From Protula sp. h YS-2021 (Eukaryota > Annelida > Polychaeta > Sabellida > Serpulidae), in NCBI GenBank assembly GCA_949752745.1, contig OX457033.1, positions 21,595,992-21,659,991 of the forward strand: 64,000 bases of DNA, given 5' to 3'. Below, in pieces: positions 36,748 through 47,339 of this stretch (the stretch's first letter is position 1; every line of letters begins with the position of its first letter). The notes under the pieces were generated by a model. The model ran no database searches and was not told the origin of the DNA. It was given only the letters and a program-made list of their open reading frames with translations. A program made the translations under genes and the position numbers.

Positions 36748-37002
36748 AATTGAAGGGGTCCATGCATAAACTTGATAACTCCACTTATCAGGAAAATGCA
36801 CTATTACCACCACGGTATTTCTTGGCCTCTGTTCTATTACGCATGTAAGTCTTACACCTCAAAACCGATTAGAAGTGGGTATTTTTTTAAGGAAAATGCG
36901 ATGGGAAAAACCTGTTTGTTGCTAAAATTTCAAACTTTAAAAGCGTTTTTCTCCACTGCTGATAACTGCAGTTATCAAGTTTATGCATGGACCCCTTCAA
37001 TT
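36748..37002. mobile_element. Nested 255-bp inverted-repeat element
   Basis: AATTGAAGGGGTCCATGCAT followed by AAACTTGATAACT on the left is exactly mirrored on the right by AGTTATCAAGTTT followed by ATGCATGGACCCCTTCAATT. It sits inside the larger foldback element. The plus-strand open frame at 36772-37185 starts in it and is not a gene. Confidence 0.75.
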
Positions 37003-37526
37003 GCTCTAAAATACGTGCATTTATGGTTTGAAATATCATCGTATGTGAATGTGGCCTTGAAAATCTACGTACAACAGTTCAAGTCTTTTGCATATAGACA
37101 GAATTACAACTTAAATAGCATATTTCATTTCAACAATGGACTCCAGTTCACCGCGTATTTGCACATGAATTATCCAAAGGAATAAGGTTATCTATGTTTT
37201 TTTTTTATTAATAAAAAGGTTTGCCACTGTTTGAGTATGCCAGTCAGAGGCACTTTATCAACGAAGATTAAATTGAACTTTTGTGCCAATAAATTGGAAA
37301 CGTCATTAATACTACATGGATTACATAAACCACTGATTCCGTAATCACAAAAGTTAACTGCATGGTTAACTGTATGCTTAACAGGAAAGTTTAGCTTCTG
37401 TAGTTAACCGAACATTTAACTACAACAGTTAAACTGAACGTTTTACTATCATAAGACGCTCTTTTACGAGTAAAAGCGTAATTTGCGTTCTGAGTAGAAG
37501 CTACAACCTCTCTGATGGGTCCAGGA

Positions 37527-37630
37527 CAATACCCCCCCCCCCCCGGATGATACCTCACGACAATACCCCCAAGCCATACCGCCCCCCGTGCTAATACCTC
37601 CCCCCTCCCGCGCCCCACCACCACCACCAC
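37527..37630. repeat. C-rich tract within the foldback element
   Basis: Runs of C with repeated AATACC words (CAATACCCCC..., CTAATACCTCCCCC); low complexity. Confidence 0.6.
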
Positions 37631-38880
37631 GATCATTTTTTTTTCAATTTTCATTTTAAAGATTTTCATTAGTAGTAGTTAAAAGCTAAGCCATTTCGCT
37701 ATCGTGTAATTATAAGGAGGTATATAACTGCAGTTCCACAACGCTTACAACTCATCTCATGTGATCCCTTTAGAAAAGCTATTGTACATAAAAATCCTCT
37801 ATGATCTAGTTAAAAGGCTTATAAGTGCAATTTAATTCATACGCTCCATAACTGCAATTATCACTCCGCGCCCCAGGTGTGGTTTTTGTTTGTATAACGC
37901 CTTGTATAACGCCGGATTACGGAGATTAACGGGGCACGTGGAACTCAACCTTATGACACTCAATGACAGAGAGGAGATTAGCACACCATCTCTTTGATGC
38001 GAATGAGCACTTCTTTGAAATTACTTTTTCTTACGAAACCTCGAACTCGAACTAGATTTTTAAGGTTATGTGTATCTAAAACTGAAAGTTGGTCAAATGA
38101 CAGTTTTTCCATTAAGCGGTTGGTCAAATTTCTGTTGGTCAAATTGCGGTTGGTCAAATTGTATGTACCCCTTTTACGATAGGTCTATGCGGCATTCTTA
38201 ATGTTTAAGTTTTCAGTGTCGTAGTTTTTATGGTTCCAAGTGTAATTTTTTGCTACTTGGAAAGTTAAAACGGTCTAGTTTGTTCTTAGATTTTTTGTGC
38301 GAGTGTGTGTAGTTTGTTTAAATTGTCATTCCACGTTGAGGGATTGGTTAAGAATATCCGCTCATTGCTAAGCAATATTTGAATGCGTCCCCGCTCCCAC
38401 ATAAATCAAGGTTGTCTATCGAAGCAACGCGATCTGCCTGCCAGACATAATTTCCACATGAAAGCCTCCACTGTCCGCATATCAAACGTATTTATTCGCA
38501 TTAAGTAACAAGAATACAAACGAGATTGTTTGCGCACGGGATTTTCCTTTTTTTACAGTGTAGCAACAGTGCCCTTCCTTTGCGATCCTTGATGTTTTTC
38601 CCCGTGTATCTTTTCCTGTCGCCAAAGTGTAAGAAGAAGTTTTGTATTCAGTAGGTATTCCGATGTTTTGCCTTGCATTTTTTCAAATGAAAAGAAAATC
38701 TGCTCTTTGGGGGGCTATATAATTAGGCAATGGTTTTCTACTTAAAAGGGAGCATGAAATACAGAGAAATATTATATATGAATGCATGTACTATATATTA
38801 TGTCACAAATTTTAAGTAAAATTTGTGAGTACCGCAATTTATAGAACAGATGAAAATGAACAATTTTATAACGCCTCGAG

Positions 38881-39987
38881 ACAAAACTTCTCAAAATGTA
38901 CAGTGGGACAAAACGCCTCACTTCTTATAATGCCTCGTGACAAAACTTCTCAAAATGTACAGTGGGACAAAACGCCTCACTTCTTATAATGCCTCGTGAC
39001 AAAACTTCTCAAAATGTACAGTGGGACAGAACACCTCACTTCTTATAATGCCTCGTGACAAAACTTCTCAAAATGTACAGTGGGACAGAACGCCTCACTT
39101 CTTATAATGCCTCGTGACAAAACTTCTCAAAATGTACAGTGGGACAGAACACCTCACTTCTTATAATGCCTCGTGACAAAACTTCTCAAAATGTACAGTG
39201 GGACAGAACGCCTCACTTCTTATAATGCCTCGTGACAAAACTTCTCAAAATGTATAGTGGGACAAAACGCCTCACTTCTTATAATGCCTCGTGACAAAAC
39301 TTCTCAAAATGTACAGTGGGACAGAACACCTCACTTCTTATAATGCCTCGTGACAAAACTTCTCAAAATGTACAGTGGGACAGAACGCCTCACTTCTTAT
39401 AATGCCTCGTGACAAAACTTCTCAAAATGTATAGTGGGACAAAACGCCTCACTTCTTATAATGCCTCGTGACAAAACTTCTCAAAATGTACAGTGGGACA
39501 GAACACCTCACTTCTTATAATGCCTCGTGACAAAACTTCTCAAAATGTACAGTGGGACAGAACACCTCACTTCTTATAATGCCTCGTGACAAAACTTCTC
39601 AAAATGTATAGTGGGACAAAACGCCTCACTTCTTATAATGCCTCGTGACAAAACTTCTCAAAATGTACAGTGGGACAGAACACCTCACTTCTTATAATGC
39701 CTCGTGACAAAACTTCTCAAAATGTATAGTGGGACAAAACGCCTCACTTCTTATAATGCCTCGTGACAAAACTTCTCAAAATGTACAGTGGGACAAAACG
39801 CTTCACTTCTTATAATGCCTCGTGACAAAACTTCTCAAAATGTATAGTGGGACAAAACGCCTCACTTCTTATAATGCCTCGTGACAAAACTTCTCAAAAT
39901 GTACAGTGGGACAGAACACCTCACTTCTTATAATGTCCCATGACAAAACTTCTCAAAATGTACAGTGGGACAGAACGCCTCACTTCT
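38881..39987. repeat. 59-bp satellite, about 19 units
   Basis: The unit has four parts in order: ACAAAACTTCTCAAAATG, TACAGTGGGACAGAAC, RCCTCACTTCTTATAATG and CCTCGTG. It is repeated head to tail with very few differences. Variants alternate at three positions (TACAGTGG/TATAGTGG, ACAGAAC/ACAAAAC, ACACC/ACGCC) in a non-random order, with blocks of two to three units repeating. The last units decay (TGTCCCATG). Confidence 0.95.
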
Positions 39988-40184
39988 TCAGCTCCATGCA
40001 TTTATAGCCATTAGGAAATACTACCGTCGCGATCGTCAGGGTACGGACAAATCGTAACGGAAAATGCTAACGGAAATAACGGTTAATGGAAAAAGGTTAA
40101 GTACTTAAAACGGAAAAAAGGTAAATCATCTAGTCACAATATATCAGGGTAAATTGTTATTGAAGAAACTAACCCCTATGCTTA

Positions 40185-40440
40185 CTGAACATCAAAGAAA
40201 GTACCTTCCACGACGAACCACGAACCAACAACCAGATGGATGGCTGGAATCATTGGTTTTCGTTCATAATTGGATATACCCATCTGGACGCTGATCGGCA
40301 AACCAAAGAAGGAAGATTGTGCTGGACTGACAATGATAGCACAGCATGCGATTGGAAATCCGCCCAGGAAAAGGGTTCGGCGAGAAAACAAAGACCTTAA
40401 CCAGTGTCTACGGTTATCCGGACAAAAAAGGCCCCTTCCA
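40185..40440 (+). pseudogene. C-terminal relic of a MULE/FLYWCH-type transposase protein
   Basis: The frame reads STFHDEPRTNNQMDGWNHWF and then, after a one-base shift, IPIWTLIGKPKKEDCAGLTM, IAQHAIGNPPRKRVRRENKD. This follows the C-terminal pattern of MULE transposase-like proteins linked to FLYWCH fingers: R.NN..EGWH..F, HP.IW..I..LKKE, G..P.KRxR. The frame shift and the missing upstream DDE part mark it as dead. Confidence 0.55.
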
Positions 40441-40603
40441 AAAGGGATCCAAACATAACGTCTAGCGTCTACATACTCTATGTCCTGAATGCATTAATGG
40501 CTAAAAGACTATTGCTCAGTTTTTGCGCGGTGTCAGTCACAACATATGTTGGAAAGCGATCAATCGTGAACATCAAGAAGGAGATGCGCAATAGACTGGA
40601 GAG

Positions 40604-40850
40604 TTGGGATATGTCGAGAGGCGTTATCTCGCTAGGCGTTATGTCGTGAGGCGCTATGTCGCGAGGTGTTATGTCTGGAGAAGTTCTGTCAGGAGGTGTT
40701 ATGTCGCGAGGCGTTATGTCGTGAGGCGTTATGTGGCGAGGTGTTCTGTCTGGAGGAGTTATGTCGGAAGGTGTTTTGTCGTGAGGCGTTATGGCGGAAG
40801 GTGTTATGTCGGAAGGCGTTATGTCGTAAGGCGTTATGTAGGCGTATCTT
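40604..40850. repeat. 15-bp minisatellite (GTTATGTCGTGAGGC)
   Basis: About 16 head-to-tail copies of a 15-base unit. Because 15 is a multiple of three, long open frames appear on both strands (ITPHD and RRYVA repeats). I treat these as artefacts. Confidence 0.9.
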
Positions 40851-41109
40851 TTACGACACTTGCTTAAAAGAAATGTTGAAGACAACATTTTCCACACCAA
40901 ACTTCGTATTTGCTGGTATGTAATGAGATACAGCTTATGTTTAAACTAGGCAAGTGCCTGTTACCTTTCCAGAGATAAAAAAAATAAACAAATAAACACA
41001 CCCAGGGCCTTTTGCATACTTTCTGTATATTACAACTTTGATGTTCCCCGTTATAACTAAAATATCAACACCTGCTCCCCTTCCCCCTTACCCAACCGTC
41101 GCCCACCCT

Positions 41110-41150
41110 CGCCCCCCCCCCCCCAAAAAAAAAAAAGAAAGAAAGAAAGA
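41110..41150. repeat. Poly-C/poly-A/GAAA low complexity
   Basis: CCCCCCCC followed by AAAAAAAAA and (GAAA)n; simple sequence. Confidence 0.8.
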
Positions 41151-42071
41151 AAACTGCACGCTTATATTGCCACGCATCATACAATTTTAACGTTTTTATT
41201 TACTTATTAGTGCAGATTACATTATTACCAGTAAAGTGTTTTGATTTACAGACCTCAGCATGTTACATGTATATTTCACTATATGACAACGAATGCGGTC
41301 TTGTAGCTATTGACTCTTGGGACGAAGACCATGTCACCATAATCTCTTCTTTTTTTTTTTCTTGTGCCTCAGTTCAATACTAAGTGAGAAAAAAACTAAC
41401 CTAGTTTCTCATCCCCGACCCGGATCACTAAAATCGGTGACATTTGGCTCGATGTGACATTTGGCACATAAAAAAATCGCAGATAAAAAAGTGGCCTGGT
41501 CTAAAAAATTTCGCTTGAAAAAAAAAAAAGAAGAAGTGAAAAAACCGACCCGGTATACAAATTTTATAAGCAAACAAAAATTAGAAGCAAGGCAGAGAAG
41601 GTACTGGAAATGGCCTCTCAAAGGAGAAATTGATCTTTTGTACTGACGCCTTGACGCCTTGGCGCTCATAGTTACTCTTCAAACGCCTCAAAATAGCAAC
41701 GCAGAATTGATACTAACGGTGTGGCGCATATAAAGATTTTATAACACTATCTTATCATATTTTGAGGAATAAAAATGATCAGAAAAAAAAAACAAAAACA
41801 AAGCAAAACGACCGAGCCTAATGTCATCTAGAAAAAAAGCCGCGCAAGTTAAATAACTGGGATGAGAAACATTTTTTTTCTTCCTGGCCTTACTAGTTTT
41901 TTCATATTTTTGTAAAAAAAAATGACTGATGTTTGTTATAGTGCTTGGGAATAACTGGGTATTTACACGTGATGGTATGCAATGTATTTGCATACATTGT
42001 ATTTTTACATCGTGTAGAGATAGGCAGTTTTTTTTTTAATTTTAACTTGACTTAATAGTTTGCCCGAAAGA

Positions 42072-43334
42072 ATGTTTGAGAACGAGATGAGTGACAGCCT
42101 TTGCGTTGACTCCGTTCGCAAAGTGATCTCAAATCCTAAGCGTTGTTTTTTACTCCTAGCTGTGATATCAACAACAGTTTATTCAATACTCGACAGAGCG
42201 GTGTTCAAGGTTTCGGTTTATAAAGCACCGGTGTACCCGCAATCGCTTACTCTCGCACTGGACGAGACTGCGCGAGATTACCCAAGGACTAGTAGTAACA
42301 TGTACCGCATAGGACCGCACGTTGATCCACGTACAGTAGAGTTACGCTTGCTCACGGATAAGGCATTAAAACTTTACTATTCATGTAGTAAGCGTGATAA
42401 ACTACTCAATCGCTATGTTACTGAATCAGGAAATATCCGGATTAAAAGGCACCAATATATGGCGGAAACTGGAATAATTCGCTTTGTTATAGAGGCAACA
42501 ATGTCACGGAAACAAATATACGATGATTCGAATAGTTCAATCACGCTTTTAATACAGTTCCCATCAGGAGGTACCTCTAAAATGGATGGAATTTTGAGTC
42601 GATGGGAAGGACCCGTTATTGCCGTCATATACGTTGAATCGGATATCGGGCCCAAACACAAACAACTTTGCAGCTGGCTCACAGACACTGGACGTGAAAA
42701 TATCGTGCTGCTGTTGGTTTTGAAGTCGGGCTTAATATATCCGCTGAACTGGCTCAGAAACTTAGCCAAAAGTCGTTCAAAAAGTAAGTACATTTTTGAA
42801 AGCAATGGCGACTATTTACCAAGTGTAGATTTTTATCAAGTACTCAAAAAACATGTAAAATATCTGGAAAATGAGGGGAGTAATAAAACAGTATTATCGA
42901 TACCCGTTTATGAAATGCTCTCAAGTAACATGGACATACCGAACACCCGAGAAGATGTTTTGCGCGATCATCAGCTCGGTCTCGTAAAATGGTCGGATCA
43001 GGCATATCATAGATTTCTTGAGTGGAGGAATGCAGCAACGCCTTACAGGATACAACATCCATGTGCTCAACACATGGGTGCTTACTTTGTTATGAATCGT
43101 GAATTATCGCCGTATTTCCCCGAAACGCTTCTGAATTCGGATGGCAATCCATTTGCTCACCAGTACGAGCTCTGCTCCCGTGGATTTAAGTTTATAATGA
43201 TAACTGATGCCTTTTTAATTCGCGAGCCTGAACCAAAACAGTGCAAGTGGACTAAAGTGCAAGTTGATCACTGTACCGACGTAGCGTGGAATGTTTTCAA
43301 AAAATACATAAAAAGTCACTCTGTGTTACTTTAA
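42072..43334 (+). CDS. LARGE/B4GAT1-like glycosyltransferase (GT49 family), paralogue 2
   Basis: Intronless frame of 420 residues. I choose the ATG at 42072 (MFENEM), which aligns with MLENNT of paralogue 1; the frame is open slightly further upstream but without an ATG. Residues 26-38 (FLLLAVISTTVYS) form the likely membrane anchor. The same GT49 blocks are present: ITLLIQFPSG...SRWEGPVIAVIY, YPLNWLRNLAKS and YIFESNGDYLPS. The DxD position reads N245-G-D247, so here the first aspartate is lost, the reverse of paralogue 1. Near the C terminus FLIREPEP replaces FLFREHIT. Length, order and N terminus show a tandem duplicate of 33894-35168, about 7 kb away on the same strand, with clearly diverged sequence. 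An open, well-kept frame argues for selection. Activity is doubtful. Confidence 0.88.
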   Translation: MFENEMSDSLCVDSVRKVISNPKRCFLLLAVISTTVYSILDRAVFKVSVYKAPVYPQSLTLALDETARDYPRTSSNMYRIGPHVDPRTVELRLLTDKALKLYYSCSKRDKLLNRYVTESGNIRIKRHQYMAETGIIRFVIEATMSRKQIYDDSNSSITLLIQFPSGGTSKMDGILSRWEGPVIAVIYVESDIGPKHKQLCSWLTDTGRENIVLLLVLKSGLIYPLNWLRNLAKSRSKSKYIFESNGDYLPSVDFYQVLKKHVKYLENEGSNKTVLSIPVYEMLSSNMDIPNTREDVLRDHQLGLVKWSDQAYHRFLEWRNAATPYRIQHPCAQHMGAYFVMNRELSPYFPETLLNSDGNPFAHQYELCSRGFKFIMITDAFLIREPEPKQCKWTKVQVDHCTDVAWNVFKKYIKSHSVLL

Positions 43335-43857
43335 CAGCTGCTTTGGGAATAGTTACATTTTATCCAGATATCAAGTACCTTGTACATCATAGAAATGTTA
43401 TCTTTATGCATTAATTTATACTTATTTATTTATTTATCTTCAAACGTTAAATTTTAAATTTCTGTACTCCAGAAATCGAAGCGTTTGAATCTACATGATA
43501 CTCGAAACATTATGGCGATCTTGCAACTCAGAAGGATTTTAATAACCTTGGATACTGTGGAAATGTCTACAATAAAAGCCAACACAATATCTTTCAAAAA
43601 TACTCTATTTTTAGCGTTGGAAATAGCAGCATATGTCCAACTTCTCTACAAGATGTTAAATATGTGCGTTGCGGGGAAAGAAAACAAGGCCAAACCGTTG
43701 CGGTGATTTCTAATATTTAAATTTTCGCACTGTTAAGAAAAAATTATTAGGCGGTTTAGTATCCCGCCAATTTACAGTTCAGATGGTGCAATCGCAAAGG
43801 GGTCACGAAAAAAGAACGCACACGCGAGGGTGGGGGAGGGGGGCATCTAGTCTTTGC
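43335..43857. other. 3' flank of GT49 paralogue 2
   Basis: Probable 3' UTR and intergenic DNA. AATAAA at about 43571 could be the polyadenylation signal. The 73-residue open frame at 43485-43706 has no domain signal. Confidence 0.35.
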
Positions 43858-43988
<131 letters not shown>

Positions 43989-44000
43989 TGCAACAAGTAA

Positions 44001-44932
44001 ACCAGAACCCCGGAAATACGACCACCCGCGGCACTGGGCCAAAGTGGTCTTATTTGCTGGGTTCCAAGCAAGGCGCCCCATATTGGGACATTATTGGATC
44101 ACAATGAACTCATGAATGTTGGTGAATAAAACTGATCGAACTTGTGTGTTATTAACTCCGAATTATTCTGCTAATTTTCTCTGTCTTTGTTCTTTTCTTA
44201 AATTGATTAACTCTACTTTATCCTGAAGTGAAAGATCTTTCCGTTTACGTCTTTCGTTGGCCCTCATGTTTAGAAATTAATTCTTTTTTATTTTACCTTT
44301 TATTTTGCGAGTAAAAATTTGGTGGTGTATATAAAGAATCAGGGGCTAACTAAGAACTTGAGTTTAGCTCAAAGTTGAGATGTTAAACTTATATTGACGC
44401 AACTGATGTATAAAACGATCCATTATAATTACGGCAAGGATCCAAAAGAGATGTCGATGCAATTAGTGTCTTAATCGGCCTATTGCAATTATAGTTCTGA
44501 TCCAAAGCCAGAGTTGAAATTCAAAGATGAGATCCAAAGCGGGAGTTATAGGCGCAATTCAAATTTAGTATGATCAATTGCACTTATTTCCAGCAGATCT
44601 CCATAATCAAAGGATTCATGTACAGAAGGTGCTATCAAACTTTTTTTCTTTTAATATGTACCCCCATTCTATTGATATCACGCGGCATTGTTTGCTTTGA
44701 GAATTGCCTAATCTTGTTTGAACACAACTCAAGTCAACTCCAATAGGGAAGTAAACATGGCGTTAAAGGGGTTAAAAGGGCGTTCAGAACTGAGAAAAGG
44801 GGTCTTTGGTTGTATTTGTGGGGTTCCGTTGTAATAGAAATGAATGAGTGAAACTTTGTTATGGAGAAAAGTTATTGTATTTGCAGAGTGAACTTATTCC
44901 AGGGGTGGTCGTATCCTGGGGTTCTTGTGTAG
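44001..44932. mobile_element. Possible inverted-terminus element between two triplet repeats
   Basis: CCAGAACCCCGGAAATACGA followed by CCACCC at the left is mirrored at the right by GGGGTGG followed by TCGTATCCTGGGGTTCTTG. The left end abuts (TTA)n and the right end abuts (GTA)n at 44934-44952. The interior is non-coding. Confidence 0.5.
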
Positions 44933-45099
44933 TGGTAGTAGTAGTAGTAGCACCTCGTGTAGCGTGCACATCATTGCCTTTCAAAAGATAAAACTAAAAA
45001 CTACATTCAGATCTTCGTAAGGCACAGGAAAGAAACGTTGCTATATGCTATGGAGCTCTGTTATAAATTACTGTTTTGACAAAATGAGTGAGACCTGTT

Positions 45100-45330
45100 T
45101 TTTGATTGAGCGATAACGACCTTCGCTCCTGAGGGCAGAGGTCCGAATGCGATTATCAGCCAAGCAGTGTCAGTTTCGACCCATCCGGCCAAACAAACAA
45201 TGGGTAGCACCAAGAGGTGCAAATGTAACTTTTCGATGGCATATCGGACAATCACTCTTAGTGTTGTCCCAATGTTTCAGGTGACTGGACCACCGTCCAA
45301 AATCGTTCAGGCGATGAGACAGAGAGTACG
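45100..45330 (-). pseudogene. Possible RING-finger fragment
   Basis: One minus-strand frame reads RWSSHLKHWDNTKSDCPICH then RKVTF, similar to the second half of RING fingers (W......CPxCR..VT). The first half with C..C and C-H-C is not seen and stops flank it. This could be chance. Confidence 0.2.
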
Positions 45331-46464
45331 TGGCGTTTTAACTGAGAATGATCTTTATCGCAACCAGATGCAGTCTTTTTGCTAATGAGCGTCTGGCAAG
45401 CTTAGGACCTCTTACTGGCAGCATGTTCGATGTGTACTCCAAGAGGGGGAGGGGGCACTTTGTATCATGTGTGTTCAAAAAAAACGCGGAGGGTTATCCT
45501 GAGGCAAGATGCGGTCCGTGCGGAGTATTAATTTCGTTAAAAAAGGGGTAGATTTTCATTCAGCACTCCTCGTTACCCATGGGTATTAATTCCAGCGTAG
45601 GACTCCGCATTTACTGGTCGTTTTAAAGCTCATGGACACGCTTGGAAACCAGCTGGTACCTGAGAAGTACCGCCGCAACCCCCTCCCCCTTCCCGGGTAT
45701 GCACTACATCAAAATACCCGCTATGTTTTCACACACAATTTCCGGCAACTGAACGATCAACATTTATTTTATAACTTCTATAATCTATCCAACAAATATA
45801 TTCAGTGATATCAAGCGTTTCGGTTGTTTAATCTGGACGGGATAGTGGCGTGTATTGACGTTCTGAGGGCATTCTGAATTAGAAAGTTGTTTTCGTGATA
45901 TATTCTGCTTTGGCCAGATAGGAATGAGGATCTTTATCAGTCATCCAAGCTGACACCAATCTGATAAATCTCGTTTAACTGCTAAATGAGCAAATTATGG
46001 GTATGTTTTCAAAAGCTCCTTAATTCTGTATCGCTAGAGAATAAATGAAAGAGTTTGAGTATTTTAAGGTGTAAGGTGGCCAACTTCTTTGCTATGTGGT
46101 TTTGGAACCGGTAATCAGAACCCATAAAAACCAGATTGCAACAGAAGACTAAATCCTTGTTATTTGTTTTCCTTTGCACTGGAGTAAGAATGGTTCTAAA
46201 GTTTTAAACTCCATAGTCGTATGTCCATCTCATAATCATCACGTAACAGGCACAAACCAAGAAAAATGGATTTCAGGTGCTGATACCGTATTTTGCTATT
46301 AGTAACTTTTTATTGATGCTACTCTGCTCTTGTTCAAATTATGTACTTAACAGTTGTTAGGGAAAAATACAGCAACCTTATTTGCAGGTGAATTACCTTG
46401 GATGTTCAGAGGCTATAGAACATGCGCTTGATTAAATACATACGGCTGAACACCGGCACAGCGA

Positions 46465-47335
46465 GTATTTTCTAGAGACGTCCGTAAGTACTGACGGACA
46501 TGACGAAAGTCAATGCGTTGTGTGAGTTAAATCAGCGAAGTACTGGATGATTGACAACATGGAACTCATTCATTAATTTAAGCTCCTGTGGCTATAACAA
46601 ATGCAACAAAACAATTATGATTTTGCTAGGAGGGTGACAAGCAATTTTCTTAAGCCTCGTGTTGGAATCTTATGTTCAGTTTTGCCACGTATAACATTCC
46701 ACCCCTAGGATGAACATAACTGCATGCCGCTATCCAAACTATATAACTGTATATTGTTCTATTTGCAAATAAGCGCATTTTTATTGGTCGAGAGATGTTT
46801 GACAAATCTGTGACATATTTAACCAAAATAACTGTTATATGGTCTTGCAAGTTGAGTCGAAAGTGAAGTTTTAGGTCAATAAAAAGTTTCAAAAAATGTG
46901 AGATATTGCTAAATGTACCGATAAACATTTATTATATTGCTTTTAACTTCCCAATAAAATAAAAAACTAAACTACAAAAACAACTGGTTTACAAGCACAA
47001 AGCATTGTTTACAATGCATGAAAGGCACAAAGAGTATTTTCTAATGACGTTCGTAAGTACTGAAGGGCACGGCAAAATCAAATAGCGTTTTGCACATTGC
47101 ATCAATTAAGTACTGGATCATTGGCAACATGGCACGCATTCGTTAATTTAAGCTCCTGTGGCTCTTGCAAAAGCTGCAAAATAATTACGATATTGTTAGG
47201 AAGATGACAAGTAGTTTTCTTAACCCTTGGGTTGGAATGTTATACTCGGCTTCCCCCTCGAGTAGCATTCTACCCCTCCGATGAACAAAACTGCATGTCA
47301 CCCTCCTATCTATATCACACTTGTATATTTTCTTG
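46465..47335. repeat. Direct repeat pair, ~290 bp each, 570 bp apart
   Basis: 46465-46755 and 47033-47330 share AATTTAAGCTCCTGTGGCT, GACGTYCGTAAGTACTGA, GTTGGAAT, GCATTCTACCCCT-like and CATGATGAAC/GATGAACA-like words in the same order. They differ at roughly a quarter of positions, so this is an old tandem duplication. No coding signal. Confidence 0.7.
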
Positions 47336-47339
47336 TTTT

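Larger units (their letters stand above)
35775..38171. mobile_element. 2.4-kb foldback element with ~300-bp inverted arms
   Basis: The arms at 35775-36088 and 37882-38171 are inverted copies from GGGGTACATACAATTTGACC inward to the CCGGCGTTATACAAGG region. Both arms start with a short array of the word AATTTGACCAACCGC (about five times on the left), followed by CTTAATGGAAAAACTGACAT. A further degraded copy of the arm start lies at about 36288-36352 (GGTTGGTCAAATTTCGG). The 1.8-kb centre has no recognisable gene. It lies between the two GT49 paralogues. Confidence 0.85.

Noticed and set aside
36772..37185. 137-residue plus-strand open frame
   Set aside because: Starts inside a nested inverted-repeat element within a foldback transposon; no domain or codon bias.
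38881..39987. CRISPR-like appearance of regularly repeated units
   Set aside because: Units are contiguous 59-bp tandem copies without unique spacers, in animal genomic DNA.
40478..40923. 140-residue minus-strand frame of ITPHD/DITPS repeats and its plus-strand counterparts
   Set aside because: The 15-bp repeat unit is a multiple of three, so all frames stay open by chance.
42060..42071. Upstream extension of the second GT49 frame by four residues
   Set aside because: It begins with TTG, not ATG; the ATG at 42072 aligns with the start of paralogue 1.
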